A DNA stretch of 64,000 nt from Staphylotrichum longicolle (lineage: Eukaryota; Ascomycota; Sordariomycetes; Sordariales; Chaetomiaceae), in the NCBI GenBank assembly GCA_019096155.1, contig JAHCVI010000001.1, positions 248,001-312,000 on the forward strand, read 5' to 3'. The notes below the pieces were generated by a model. That model saw nothing but the letters and a program-made list of their open reading frames with translations. It searched no databases and was not told where the DNA came from. Shown here in pieces: positions 32,506 through 46,600 of the stretch. A program made the position numbers and the translations under genes. Every line of letters begins with the position of its first letter. The stretch's first letter is position 1.

Positions 32506-35500
32506 AGGCGGGAGGAATGACTTCTCTTATCCGGAGGTGCCTGGGCGTGGAGCACCAGGATGGGGACCACGACACCGGAGAGAAAGACACGGAACTCGGG
32601 GGGGGAAGCGGGACGGGAATGCGAGGCTGGAAGAAAAAATATGGGACTCTTTTTTTGGGCTTCGATGTTTTCCCTTTCTCCCCACGTGGTAGATCTACTC
32701 TGGTCCCGGTTTTGCAGGACAAAAGTGCCCAGGAGGGAGTACTACATCGGGTACATAAATGGGAAGGGGGTTGGGATGGGAGGGGAGGGTTGTCTGGGGC
32801 GGGCGCCCAGATACGAAAAGGTACAAGGGGACGAGGTACTCACTGTAGCTCATTGGGGTGGTTGGTGGAGTTGGAGTAGAGGTACTCCGGCATGGGCGAA
32901 ATTGTCCACTGATGCATGGCCTAACGCGCGCGCCAAAAACCCGTCAGCGACTCTGCAGAAGCAACACACATCCCAAAACACGGCACCGCGCCAACAAGCA
33001 AAATCAATAGACAAAGAGGAGGGTGCAAGCGCACGGCGACTCGGAAGGCCCGCGGTCATGTCGAATGCCATTGTGCTTCTCGGGGCGGTGGCGACGACGA
33101 GTTTCCGTCCCGTAGCTAGGGGACGTGGTACTGTCGACCTCTCCCCCCAGCCGCGCAGAGGCCAGCAGCAGCTTGACCGATTTGGTGCGCGGTTTCCTTT
33201 GCTGTGTGGACAGCAGCAAAAAGCGAGTGCGTGCCTCGTCATCCACGGGTGCGGATGCGGCACGCGTCCAGTCCGTCGCGTGCAAGGCTGAGCGCGAGAC
33301 TCGACGTTGGAAGTTGAGATGGATGAGAAAGCGGTACTTACGGGCGTGATGAGCTAATAATCAGAGGTGCATAAATGCCAAACACCGGACAAGCTGTGTT
33401 TTGGACGGAGGTGAAGAAAGAGGTACGAATACTCGCGAGTGACCAGCGGGCGGCAACTTGGGCAACTTGGGACGCAGCTCAAGACATGCGGGCACAAGTA
33501 CCTCGACCGAGTGGAAAGTGGACGGGAATGGGGGCCTGGGGGCTGGGGTGGAGAGAACCTGGGAGGATTCTGTGACCTCAGAGCGCGCAAGCTTGGGGTG
33601 GATCGGGTTTTGTGCGAAGACCAGAGCGGGGATCGTGACTTCGACGCCAAAGCCCTGCTTGTCACTGGCTGGGACGAGCTAGGGCCCTGCAAGCCACCTT
33701 TCGGCCCGGCAATTTCTCTTGGCACTCGCTCTTGGCAGTCCGCCAGGCCGTGGTCCCGAATCCGGGTCGCGCGCCTGCTCCTGCTCAATGGATCGAACCT
33801 CGTAGGTGCCGAATGAATGCCGCTGCTTCCTGCTTCCTCGGATCGTTTGAGGTGCTCGGGTTTGGTTTGATGCAGCAGGCGACGGCAAGCTCCCATAAGC
33901 TTCTTGGCGGATGTTGCCAGCCTTCAAAGTGGCGCGGGTGTTTGTGATTGTCGCTGCAACAGATTGGACGGCTGCAAATCACTCAGCGCGAGGAGGCGTC
34001 ATGGGTGTGCGTACCCTTCTCCAATGGCAGGGCGCGATGGTTCCCGTCGGTGACAGTTCTCGGCGCGACGGACAAAACAGGAAAATAAGGCTGTCAAGAT
34101 GTATTGGAGGTTACGCAGAAGACGTTTTCATGGAGCGTACACGCAAGAGCCATTGTCTTTTCAGAAGTACCCTACACTCCAGGTTCGAGATGAGAGGAAC
34201 GAAAAGTCTTGGCTCGTCGGGCTGATATCCTCCAGGGGGCCACTTTGGTGGGGTCCGGCTTTCCCAAGATCGAGCACCACCGCGTGCCCATGTCTTCTTT
34301 TCCAGATCTGTGTGTGTGATACCTGCGCAGCCTTGCGCATTTGACTACAATCTCAAGGATATAATATCTCGTTCCAATTTAGCAAGCTGGCGTTTCCCAA
34401 CAAGACAAGTGTACTCGAGATGTGGTAACAAATGTTTTTGAATCAAGTTCTTCAAAGGACAGGACACCCGAGGACTGGACATGCACAGTACACTCAAGAC
34501 CGTTGGGCGCTCCCAGGTACTGTACCCCGCACTGGTGGGTCCACTGCAAGACGGGAAGCACTGACACTCCACCACTGGCGCAACAGGCAGCTGCAACCTT
34601 GAGCTGCAGGGTTCTCAATTCTCAGGCCTTTCTCTCTCAGCTCTTTCTCCTTTGCACGACACAACCTCCAAGAGAAGCACGGAGAAAACACAAAAGAGTT
34701 CGATTGCCGTCCCATCGTCGAGTCAATGAGCTACGATAGGGGCGGTCACAGTACAGGCAGCGCTCCATCGAGGATTCCGTGATTGGGCGATGGCTGATGT
34801 GACCATGACCCGATGCCCGGTCAATGGTTAATGGTTATTGGTTATTGGCGGGTGTAACTTGGAAGTGGCAAACACATTCAAGTGACAAGTCCTCTCTCAG
34901 GGTCCACTTGCAACTCAACTTGGCCAACTCGGCTGTCACCATGGAAAGCGTAGCAACGGGCCGATTCTTCCCTGGCCGTTCTCCGGTCCCGACCGCAAGT
35001 AATGGTCCCCAGCCGAGATCGTGGGACTTTTTCTCAACACCAAATCCCGTGCATGTGATAAGGTCGACCTCGGGTTGGCCTCACCTGCGATGCGGATGCT
35101 CGTTCACCCGTTTGAGAGGCACCGAGCGAGATGGCACCGAACCACTTTCACTTCCCCTTGACGGTTATTCAGATATTCAGGAGAGTGTGTGTGACTCGCT
35201 CTACTCCTGCAATGATTTGGAATGCCTTGGCCGTGTACTGTGTAAGTGGGAGCCAAGTTGCAGCGCGGACGAAACCCTCATCAAGATGCATGCCGAACCC
35301 CCTCGGCCTGAGACAGCAGCTGCACGGTCGGTCTCTTTCTGTTGCAGGCGACATCTGTTTGGAGACAACCCAACACAGACTGCTGTTACATGTGTACAGC
35401 TTAGCATTGGCCTATGCGCAGATACGACCTCTTTCCCCGAACGAAGCGAGGGCACCCCACGTTGGGCCAACTACAATGGGCCAAGCTCAGTTCAGGGGCC

Positions 35501-38500
35501 GACCCCCCTCTTAGCACAATTAGACCTCAATGTCACCCTTCTTTACAGTACCAAAGGTGCCCTGACCACGTTATGACATCTCCGTTGTCACGTCACAAAC
35601 CGTCAACGCAACTGCATCAAACCATGGAGGACAAACCAGGGCGATACGAACGGAGCCCGGTGCAACCCAACATCCTCCCGAGCCACACAAAGGCCCACAT
35701 TGTCCGGCCCGCGCCGACCGACCGGCTCACAAGTCTCCGAAATCCGACGCCTTGCAGACCCCAAGTGCACCCTCCCCAACGCCGCCGAAAACGCCACCTG
35801 CCTCAGCTCCCGCGCGGCTCCCATCCCATCCCATCCCATGCCCAACAGGGGACGAATCTGACATCACCTGCATGGTATTATGTAGGTAACTACAGTAAAT
35901 GACATGTTTGGCTCCGCTACTAATTGTCAAGGGTGAGATATGTACCTCCAACCTAAAAGTAGATATAGATTTCCCGAATCGAATCCGACACACGCAAAGC
36001 GGCAGAGTTCAACCAACCAACCAACCAAACGCACAAACGCAAACGCCAGCGCTTACAAGGCCGAAGAATGGAACCAACAGACAAACAACAACACCAAACA
36101 GTGGACGGTAATGTGGGACGGGAGGGAGGGGGGAAGGAAAAGATGCAGATGATCTGCCCGCTCTATACTGGTAAGAAAAAGAAAAAAACCAGGTACGGAG
36201 GCTGGGAGGTAAAGATCCTGCAGAACGACCCTACAACGGAAAACTGTTTACCGCAAGCGCAGCGCACATCCCACTGCGGAAGCGGGGAGGGGGCCTTGGT
36301 GGACTGCGGCATGCATGCATGCATGCCAGGCCGGGTGGCCTAGGCCGGGCCGACCGGGTAAAGAGAGTGCCGGTGCAGGGGAGGGGATGGGGGCGCAACT
36401 TTCAGTCAGTAGTGTTTGGCTTGCGGAGAGTTTCTTTTCGTCTGTCACTTTCCTCCATTCCCCCGTTCCTCCACAAGCCGACTGGTGGGAAATTATGGAT
36501 GGGATGGATGTCAAAGGCCGGAAGCCGGGGAGGGAGGGGGAGGTCGTGGATAACATGAGATGAGAATAGAATGAGGGATGGGAGATGGGAGATGGGATGG
36601 GGTCCGTAATCCTCCGTGTTCCGTCGCAAATCTCCCTCTCATCTGTGATGTGATGGGGATGTGATGTGATCGGATCGGGTCGGATCTGGATCCATTGATG
36701 GGATGATGATTCTCTCGGAGGATTATCCCCATCGCAGGTTTTAGTCTCAGTTCAGTTCAGTTCTGCCGGACAAAAGGCAACAGCAGCAGCAGCAGCACAG
36801 ATGTTCCGTGGCTCGGATGCTGGTCATTGCGCTTATCCTGTGCGGTCCTGGAAAGGGAGATGCGAAATTGAGGATGGGGGACTCGAAGCGTGGGATCGCA
36901 ATGCAAGCGTGCGCGTGCGCCATGCCTCTTCAAGGAAGCTACGTTCGTTCCATCGAGAAGGAGGGGGGGTGTTCATCCTATCCCATTCCCGCCAGTTCAG
37001 TTCCCCTTTTCGGAGTTTGCTCAACCTCAACTCCAGATGAGCAGGGCCACCCACTCACTGAACAGGCTTGGCCAACACGGACGCGCCGGCAGCCGCTCGA
37101 TGGCGCAGCGCAGGGCCTTCGTCATGCTGTCGCTATCCCCAGCCCGGTGCAGGTTGGGCGGGGGATTTGCCTGAAACGGCACCAGTTCCAGTCTGTCGAC
37201 ACCAAGTTTGAGACGGCTGCGGCTCTTGCAGGAAGGTGTGTGTGTCTGTGTGTCGTGCGGCTCACCCAGTGCCGGGGGAGTGGGAGGGACATAAAGACTG
37301 GGGGTGTGGCTGGCTCGCTTATCGAAGCCCGTTTGCAACCCTGGTCCCTGTGCTTCCCCAGATCCCATTCTGGGCGCTTGGTTAGGCTTGGCGGCGCTGA
37401 GTTCGTCACGACACTGCATCCGGCATTGGGGGTGGTGATGGGTTTACTCCGGAGTCTGCAAGAAAGGTCTTTTTGGAAGGTTAGGTTCCCCATCATATCT
37501 CTTAGAATGGCTGCGGCTGCACCCCTGAGAGCATCTCGGTTCAAATCTTCGTCTAAGTCAGCCATCGGGAAGTGGGCCTGTCTTTTCCCACCTTAGCGAG
37601 ATGTGTATATGGCGATCATGGGTTGGTGCGAACTCTTGCGGACTTGATCAGGCCATGTTCGCTTCATGCAGAACCGCTTCGACCTGAGCTACTGATGGCA
37701 CGCCCGAGATCGGTGAATCCGATCATGGCGCTCAAGGCCATGCATTATGGGTGTTCTAGAAGCTGAATAATTCCATGGTCGTTAAGGGCAGGCTTCTCTG
37801 ATATATTGTGCTCAGGGCGGGGTTTGGGACGGCAAAGGGATGCCAACTTGGTCAAGTTCGGCTGGGTGTCTCGGTGGGAATGGATTCGTGCTTCGGGAGA
37901 CTGGACATATTGCGACGGTAGCATTGCCGACGGCCGGCAAGCACCCACGACGCTGTCCCGGCATGTCCCGTACTTGAAGCTCACGCACCCAAGATTGAGA
38001 CTTTGCCTGGACGCCTTGGTGTAACTGCGATGCTCAGGTAACCGTGCATGTTTTTGGCCCTGGTGAACCAAACGCGCTGCTCCGGGATTTTCCTCGCCCG
38101 TATGTAGGTGATCGAAACGGGAAACGAAGATGGACAACGTCCACAATGTCTCTGTTGACCAGGAAAACGAGAGGCCAACGAAAGAAGAAAAAGGCAGCAA
38201 AGAAACAAGAGAAAGCTAGAAGTTGCGAGAGCACAGCTCGCGAGGAGATGACAACACCTTCGGACGGTTTCACTGTGGTGAGAACATGAGCGCAGATGGG
38301 GAACCACTGTGCTGCAAGTGACAACAGACCCCACCAGAAGCTCATCCTGGCAACCACCGAGTGTTGGTTGTCGGCAATGCCCGAAACCCAGTTCGTCGAA
38401 CGAAGCTCTCAGTCTCGTAAACACCTCGACCATAGAGCACACTGCCGGTCCAACGCGTCAGGTAAAGATCAAAGCCGGTGAGTCTCATCTTGGAGATCAT

Positions 38501-41500
38501 CGACGAGCGATCCAGCCCTGGGGCTATGCTGACTTGGCCTCTTGGGACGATGCCCCTGAGGATCCATGGAATGATCCTCCTCAGTCAAAGCGTAGCAGCC
38601 AGAGCGCAGCCGACCATGTTCAGATGGTGGGATCAAAGCTAAATGATAAACCTATGATAGCCAGCTAGAATCTTCTCCCGGTTGAGAGGGACGGGTTCCG
38701 AAAGACCAGTTCTGCAGCACCATGGTAGCTCGGCCCGAGTCAATGCGGTCTTGTAAACGCCACGGCTTCTTCAAAGACAGGAGGACGGCTGCCGTGGGAG
38801 CGGATGAAGGGGCATGTTGCGGCTGCCGAGGGAGCACTCAGCAAGGTCCGCTGCTATGATGTGAGGGGCTTGCCCAGCGGTCCGGACGCTCAAAGCTAGT
38901 TGCATTCTGAAGCTGCACGCAACGGACAACCAACTGCATTAGCTCAGGTAACTAATGGTGGTGTGCAGGGACTCTGTGTGGCGTTTCTACCCCCGCGGCG
39001 AACTTCGCCAGGCGGCCGCAGTCTGTGGTCGGATGAGCCGCTTGAGTGTCAGCACGCGCCGTGACTACGAGCAGATGGACAAGCCCTCGCCAAAGGCTGA
39101 GCAACGGCGTGGCCTCCAACCATGTCCACCACCAACAGGTTTGGGCGAGTTTGCTCTGAAGAGTGCAGCGATGAGTCGAGCTGAGGAGGGTGTTGAAAAT
39201 GCCCGCCGTTTCTGATCGCTGTTTGGGCGTTTGTATGGGGGCCAATTTGCCCCCGTGCTTCCGCCCTTCATCCCGTTCCCCAGGCCGTCTGAGAAGCGGT
39301 CCTATTCTAGGAGGATCGGACGAGGCACATCTTCAAACCAAACATATGCAGCGCTGACGGGACGAGAGAGTTTCGAATTCGAGCGGCCTGCCTTTTGCCT
39401 GCAACCATCAGCAGCAACCGCCAACCTTTTTTCCTCGCGAGGATTATCTCAACCCACGCCGTCTGATGTCCGATGCTCAAGAACAAGGTTTGAGTCGTGT
39501 CAGCCTCGCCTGTCAATCTTTCGGATCAGGCATGTTTCGACCACTGTTTGCTGGCCAGCGCGGCGCCGGCCAAGGCCCACCGTAAGGTCCAGCAAAGCAG
39601 CGGTGGTGAGGATTGTGGTCCGCAAGGCACAGCAATCGTCTGGTGTTGTTCAACGGTGGTCGTGGCGGGGTGGCTGCGGGGTGGGCTGGGCCCGTGTGGC
39701 GGGACCCGATTCGGAAAGGTCTGATACACGGCTGAGGGTGCGCCAACGGTTAGCGAGTTTTAGGGACCCTTCACCCACGGCCGGAACTGATCTGAGCCTT
39801 GAGGCAGGGGCAGTGCAGGGGCATGTTCCCTGCACCTGGTGGCATCCTCGCATTGAGAAGACTCCGAGTTGACGACCTTCACAGATCGAGCCCTGTTGCT
39901 GGGGTCGATCGGAAGTCCAAGAACCCAAGAGCCCAAGAGCTTGACTGGGAATATGGGGTCGATGGCGACATCTGTTTTTCTCATGCAAAGTGATAAGACG
40001 CGCGGATCCGGATGCTGGATCCGGATGCTGAAATCCAGAAGGGTCGCGAGTGGTGGTCGCGCTGTTGGTGCTTGGATGGAGAAGCTTTGCTGTGCCTCGA
40101 CGGCCTTTGGAGAATCTGCGCCTGGTCGTCTACGAGAGGCCGTGGAGCCGCCGGCCACACGACGCGACCGTTGCCGCTGCAGCAGAGTGCCGGGCTCTCT
40201 GGGGCGGGCCGGGAGGACGTGCAGAGTTTTTTTGGGGTGTCGCCGGTCTCGACAATTGGGTAGAAACGATCTCGCGTTTCAAGCGGCGAGATGTCAAACC
40301 AAACAAACGGAGAGTGGATGCAGAAGGCGAGTCCACTGAGCCCACTGGTGAAAGGGATCAAGCGCGGGGCGCCCAGGCCCCTGCAAGAGCCTCAGGTCTC
40401 GCAAAGGGGCGCAGGGTTGATGCAGCCAATCGCAATCGAGCTGCAGGCACCAGGGAAGTTCTGTGACACTTGGCAGCGACGACCAGCAAAGGGTGCCTGT
40501 GTCAAACGATCCACGGTCAGACACAGACCTCCTTCCCGCAACAAAAAGTACAACAAGAGGTACGCGGCAAGTACGCACCTGTACTTTGAAACGACCTCGA
40601 GTCGACTCACAGAACTCCAATCGACGCCGTTCCCATCGAGTCTCTGAGCAAGCGCAGCGGCAATTGTGGGCCAAGCAATGCGTACCCAGAAGTCGCTCGC
40701 CAGTCTCTCTTTCGCTTTTCCTTCCCTCGATCCCCTCTATCCGCCGGCCTCTGGCCTCTGGCCGACTGTTGATGAACCCGAAAACGGGCAAAACAACACT
40801 CTCTGTTTGGTCCGGCGCGGTTGTCGCTCCTCGATCATCGTCTTCGACCGCGTCGACAAGGCCTCGGGTTTGGCCAAATCGGGCCTTGTGCAGCAACATT
40901 ACGGACATCAACCGAAGAGACCACAAAGCAGACAAAGCAGAACACTACACGCGAGGCACATGGTCAACGCATGTACCAGCAATTCGATTTGGTTTGCCGT
41001 TCCTCTTTTCCACGGTAACAAACAACGTCTTTGCCTTCGAGGCAGGGCATCGATGTCCCAGATTTACTCCAGACGATCCCATCTGAAGGGACGTCGACGG
41101 CAATCGCAGTTCCTGGCAACAACAAGTGTTGTGCCACCGCGGGAGATGGCCACAGGTTTTGTTCTGTCCGTTCTGAGCAGGCAGCATGACTTGTGCCATG
41201 CCCCTCTCTCCCGGAATCGTGCTCAACCGGGCACCTGTGTCTTGGCCGTGGAGTCGGCCATGGGCCGAGCGCGAAGGCGCACGTCCGTTTCCGTTGCCCA
41301 GAACTCGGGTCTCTTGTCGGGAACTTGGGATGACGGCGGGTGTGTCTGCTTCTGCAATTCACAGACGCCGGACAACAACAAGACACCCGCTCAAGTTGGT
41401 AGCTGACAGTTCAGCATCATGCCTGTTTTTCCCAAACCAAAACTCTCCGATATCATTTGAATATAACACACTGCCTTGGGTTCCTTGACAGGCCTGTTCC

Positions 41501-42275
41501 GTGAGCCGTGGCAGGCCCCCCCTGCACCCTGAACAACCCTCCACCACGGTGTGACCGCCATCCCGGCCACCCCCCCTCCCCAAAGCGTCTCCACATAGGT
41601 CTGTAACAGGCCTCAGGCCTGTGGTGTGCCGGCCCCCTGGTCCGCCCTGCGGGACTGGATGAGCCTCAGCCGGACGTCATGCAACAATAACATGCATTAT
41701 TATCCATTGTCCCTTCTCCCCTCTCCTCCAGGGCCTTCTTTTGCCTCTTCTTCTCTATCTTCCCTATCCCACCAAGGTTCTGTCCTGTGGATATTCTTAC
41801 CCATCACTACGCTGTTGCGTGTGTGTTCCCTTTCTTTCTCTTATCTCTCTTCTCGCAGCTGACGTTGTCACTCTTTCATTTCTACCAACTAGCTTGGCTG
41901 CCCACACTCATTTCTGGGGAGAGATATTTCGATTCTTCAACGGTATAATCTGGTCTATTATACTTTCTCTTCTTCGCCGGGTCGAACTTCTTTTTTCAAC
42001 ACATCTCAACTTGTTTCGCGTCTCTGGGTCCGTTGGTCGACGTACTGGTCACTCGCTTCTTTCAACAAAGGTCATCATCGCCTTCGAACGTGTCCCGTCT
42101 CTTCTGCGACCCATACCGAAACAACTTCGATTCTTAAGCAGCTAGTTCTGCTTGTTCTTTTTACGAACAACCCCTTTGTTACGGCCTTCGATTCTTTGGG
42201 ATACACTGCCTGGCCCAGCCAGTGCAACTTTTGGCGAAGCGATCAGGACAACAGACACCTGGAAACTCGGTCACA
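32506..42275. promoter_or_regulatory. 9.8-kb gene-free divergent region between two Myb genes
   Basis: No gene could be supported. Many open frames of 60-260 codons exist on both strands, but they overlap, show no domain motifs and have no fungal splice joins that improve them. The stretch has a 20-bp palindrome at 36308-36327 and GATGG-type repeats near 36570-36670. The last 600 bp (41660-42275) are strongly pyrimidine-rich, like a long 5' leader of the 42276 gene. The open frame at 38309-38668 (119 codons) is the only piece with somewhat protein-like content. Confidence 0.45.
36308..36327. repeat. 20-bp perfect palindrome of GCAT units
   Basis: GGC, then (ATGC)-type alternation, then GCC: the 20 bases equal their own reverse complement. 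A second short palindrome GGCCTAGGCC follows at 36337-36346. Confidence 0.85.
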
Positions 42276-43699
42276 ATGTCCCCGGCAATGCAAATGACAG
42301 GGCATCACGTCCCATACGCGCCCAGGTCGGACGCCATAGACCGTCACGACTATGGCATCACGAAGAACAGGAAGACGGCCTCGACTGGGGGCGGGCGAGC
42401 GTGGAGCGAGGATGAGGTATGCAGCAGTCCCGAGATCTCACGGACTCGGGCGACATTTATTCCCGGCCGGGGGAGGATGTGAGTGTTAACAATGACCGTG
42501 TGCAGGAAGCTTATCTGCTCCAAACGCGGATGCAAAAGATGCCCTATAAGCATATCGCGGCGTACCTGAAGAAGACGGAGCTTGCTTGCCGTCTCCACTA
42601 CCACCAACTCAGCCACGGCAGCAATCGCCGCAAACGCACCACTTCCATGTCGTCGGGCTCCTCGAACAGCGGGCACTCTCCGGTGCTTCAGACTTCGCTT
42701 GGGTCGCCGATTCACGAGCACGGCGGCGCGCCCAGCCGCTCCGTCTCGCCCCCCATGTCGGCCGGATCCTACGGATCAACGAGTCCCATCGGCATCCAGC
42801 TTCCCAGCATCATGTCGGCCACCGCCTCCACCGACACCTCCCCGCGACTTCCCACGATCCTCCCCAAACCCGCGTCCATGACCCTCGCCCTGGCCTCCGT
42901 CAGCGGCTCCTGCTCGACCGGGACCGCCTCCCCAACAGCCTCGCGCGGCTACCCCACCCCGCTCCACGACACTCACCCCCACAACATGGCCCCCATGACC
43001 TCGGCTGGAAGCTACCGCAGCGGCACGTCCAACCCCCCGTCGGCCCGCCTCGCCAACGGCACCGGCTCACACCACCACGGCCCCGGCCCGGTCCCTCTCC
43101 GGCTCGACTGCTCTGCCCTCCCGCCGCCCCCTTCCTCAGGCGGCCTTCCCGCCCCGCCCGGGTTCGGCGCCAGCCACCCCGTCGACATGGGCCGGCTGAA
43201 CGCCGTGTACAACGCCCACCGCGCCTCGTTCTGGGCGGCCGTCGCGGCGGATTACGGGCCGGGCGCGAACCCGCTCGTCCTAGAGCAGGCGTGCGCGGGG
43301 ACTTCCCCTTCGCCGGGGCTCACCGGCAACCATAGCACCACCACCAACAACAACAACAACCCTGGCAACGGCTGTCTGAGCGCGGGCGGGCACGGCATGG
43401 GCATGAACATGGCCATTGGCATCGCGGCGCAGACGCCCATCACGCCAGTCGGGAGCCCAGATGATCAGGTGTACAGCGCCGCGTCCCACCACCACCATCA
43501 GACCCCGGGACAGGGGCAGTATGGGCTTCATCACGCTCAGCAGGGACAGCAGCAGCAGCAGCAGCAGGGGAAGCCGGACAAGACGCGGATCAGCGCCATC
43601 TTGGGGATTGATGCCAACCCGAGGAGTCCGAGCGAGAGGGAGATGGTGAGGAGGATTGAGGAGGAGAAGATGGGGGTGGTGGGCCCTGTGATGGGCTGA
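42276..43699 (+). CDS. single-repeat Myb/SANT-like protein with Ser/Gly/His-rich tail (444 aa)
   Basis: Exons: 42276-42416 and 42506-43699, with an 89-nt intron (GTATGC...GTGCAG) that falls inside the Myb-like repeat. The repeat reads GRAWSEDE, then EAYLLQTRMQKMPYKHIAAY and LKKTELACRLHYHQLSHG, ending in a basic NRRKR. The remainder is disordered, rich in Ser, Gly, Pro and His, with an N5 and a Q7 run, and ends in a conserved-looking ISAILGIDANPRSPSEREMV segment. Probably a nuclear regulator. The ATG at 42276 (TCACAATGT) is preferred to an in-frame ATG at 42222, which would add residues without conserved character. Confidence 0.87.
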
Positions 43700-46600
43700 G
43701 TTGGCTGGTGGTTTTGTTTTGTGTGTTGTTTTTGTTGCTGCCCCTGTGCGGTCGGTTATCTTTTACACTTCTTGTCAATCGTTTGGGGTGCATGTTTTTG
43801 TTGACTCTCGACCTGGCTTGTGGTTCGCGCTGGGGCCCTGGGCTTTTGGGGGCCCAGGTTGTGAGTGGCTTTCCTGGACTGGGTGGGTAGGTGGTGCAAA
43901 ACGGTGGAGGTTTCGGTTTCCGGTTTTCCCTTTTCTCTCTCAAACGTTTCCCTGTCCTTTCTCTGTTTGCCGTTTTTAGCTTGTCCTTGGTGCTTTTTGT
44001 TTTACCCCGTTGTTACCGTTGCTGTTGTTGTTGCTGTTGCGTTTACCCTTCGCTGTATGCACGTTTACCCCTCCCCCTCTCGATGTTGTTGAGTTTTTTG
44101 TCACACCCCTTTGCTGCTGCTTTCTTGGTCTGGATGGACGACGACAGGTGGTCGGGTGGATGGATGGATGGATGGATGGACCCATCGATGAAGTGACGAC
44201 ATCAACAACTGGGAATGACGACTGCAGATGAGCACGCCTGGGCAACGGATGGCGCATAACCCATACCCCTTTTCCTCTCTCTCCCTTTCTCTCTTTCTCT
44301 GTCATTCTCCTCTCTTCTTCAACAGGTCACGTCACATGGGTTTTCAGCAATGGAAGGGGCTGGGTCTTGGAGGGCTGGGTGGGATTGCATTTCGGGAGGT
44401 CGGGTTGGCAGGTTGGCAGGTTGGCAGGTTGGGAGCGGGTGAGGCCATTGGGGTGTGAGGATGTGGTGGAGCGGCGGGTGCGGGAAGGGGGGATAGGACA
44501 GTATGCTAGACTTGAAGCAGCAATACCATTTCCCAAGGAGCATGAGGTCCGTTCATCATTGACACATTGACACATGGCGGAAAGTGGTCCACATCCGCGA
44601 GGGACGGATGGAGATAAGGTGTGTGTTCTTGGCTGATCTGCTTGTCCAGGGGCAGACTCACATGTGGAGGATCGAGAGGTGCTGAGGTGCTGAAGGGCCT
44701 GGAGTGGCTCCCCTGCTTAATGTTATCTTTGGGTTGCATCGCCCTGCATGCAGCGATGACGCACCCGCCCGCGTCCTGCATCCGCTCTCCATCCCCGGTT
44801 CAGAAACAGAAGCTGCATTTATTTTGGCTGGGCGATGCCCACAGTCCACAGTCCACCTGAGAAGGGTGCGGGCCGCTCCTGCCCAGGCGAGCCCGGCTCC
44901 CCAGGAAAAGCTGAAGAAACACTGCAGCCGAGCTCGGCTTCCCCGAGTGGAGAGTGCAGCCTAAAATGAGTCCCCTTGCGGACCAAATAACTGAGACTGT
45001 TCTTTTGCTCTTTCCATGTCCAGTTGTCCACAACACAACACACACAGACAGAGCACAGGACATCAAAATTGCCTCGACCGTCCAGTCCGCGGGACAGTAC
45101 CAGGGGACGCTACAGTACATACACTACTGGGTCAGACAGCCCTTGTCAGGCCCGGCTGCTTCAATACAACCGCAACAGACAGCAACGTTATGCACCAAGG
45201 ATGCTCGGCTCCTGTCCCTTGGGCCCGCTTGCGAGAATAACCGAACATGGCCCTGTCTCTTTCCTCCGGCCTGTCTCCGGGCCTCCCGTCTCGCGCACAC
45301 CCCCCGCCGCTATCAAGCGGCAGGCTGACATTTGACATTTGACGTTACAGTCATCATGATGGAACGTCTTGTTCTCGCACGCCTTGCGGCATTGCACTTG
45401 CGGCATCTTCCGGGGTTCTTTTCTTCCAACCCCAACCCCGCAGCGTCCAATTGGCACGTTTGCGATTGGGTAACTGTTGGAGCATTGCTCGGTTCCGGCA
45501 GGGATCTCGCATTCCCCAGGCGAGGGGCCGAGCGAGGTGTTTTGCTGCGAGCAATCTGCAATCTGCAAGTCACTAAACCAACCAAGATTGGCCGCGGTTG
45601 CGGTGGCACGATGCAGCATCGACTGATAAAGCCGAGCGAGAGACACCTTGACGTCCCTCGTTCAACTCCACCCCGCGGATTACCCTCCCACGTGTGTGGT
45701 GCGTCTGGGTTCGCATCCGCTGGAGGCTCGTCTTCCGCTGCGTCTCCTGCCGAAGTTCACCCTGTCCCTGCTCGCTTGGACGCAGCAAGCAAGCCCGCCC
45801 GCCCTGTTGCTGGCTGGCTGGCTGGCCGGTCGGCTGCTTGCGTTGTTGGGCCATGCGATGCTGTTCATGCTGCCATGCTGCCATGCTGCCATGCTGCCGT
45901 GCATGGCCGAAGCCGGCCGACTCGGCGAATGCCTCGAGGTCCCCTCGCGGTCCCTTGAGCCGGTGGTTCTCACCAACGTGTTCCCCGCGGCCCCGCCCCA
46001 ACCCGGCGGACCGTCACCCTGCAATTTGCCCTCTTGCCCTCTTCCTGCTGGCGCCTCGCAAGAAAGGACGTCCCAAGCCCAGTCCGCAGCGCTGCTAAAC
46101 CTGATCGGACCGTTACCGGCGCGCCGATTCACTTGATCACCGCATCACCGCAGTGGCCCGAAGTGGGACTCCCAAACACAGGGATTCCAGGGGTTCCAGG
46201 GATTCCACGTCTTCCCAGCCGGCTTCTAGCGGCCTCCACAACGGTCGACAGCCAATCCTCGGCGAAACAGTTGCGGTGACGGACAGCGGTCAAGGTTGCT
46301 GTGTCGTCAGGGTTTGCTCACCGAAACATGGCCGCGAGCAGCAGCTGATGGAGCTCGTCATCTGGGGGCTCGGTTGTGCTTAGCAGCTCGTCCTAGCAGT
46401 TCCTGGCCAAGCGCTGCCCTTTTTCCACACTCGTCCTGCTGCCCATGTGAAATGAAAGCCAGAGCGGGCCACTCAAGACACCAAGCGCCGGCCCTGAAGA
46501 ATTTCCTGTGATATCTCCGGCGCCGCAGTGCAGTATATATATATGCCGCTTCACCTCCCGATCCCCGCGAGATAGCCTGGTAACCCTTTTCCCAACCACA

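Noticed and set aside
33780..33810. Possible tRNA B-box on the minus strand (GGTTCGATCC)
   Set aside because: No stem pairing on either side and no cloverleaf.
40666..41406. 246-codon open frame in the gene desert
   Set aside because: Overlaps a 213-codon frame on the other strand; neither has motifs or coding-like codon use.
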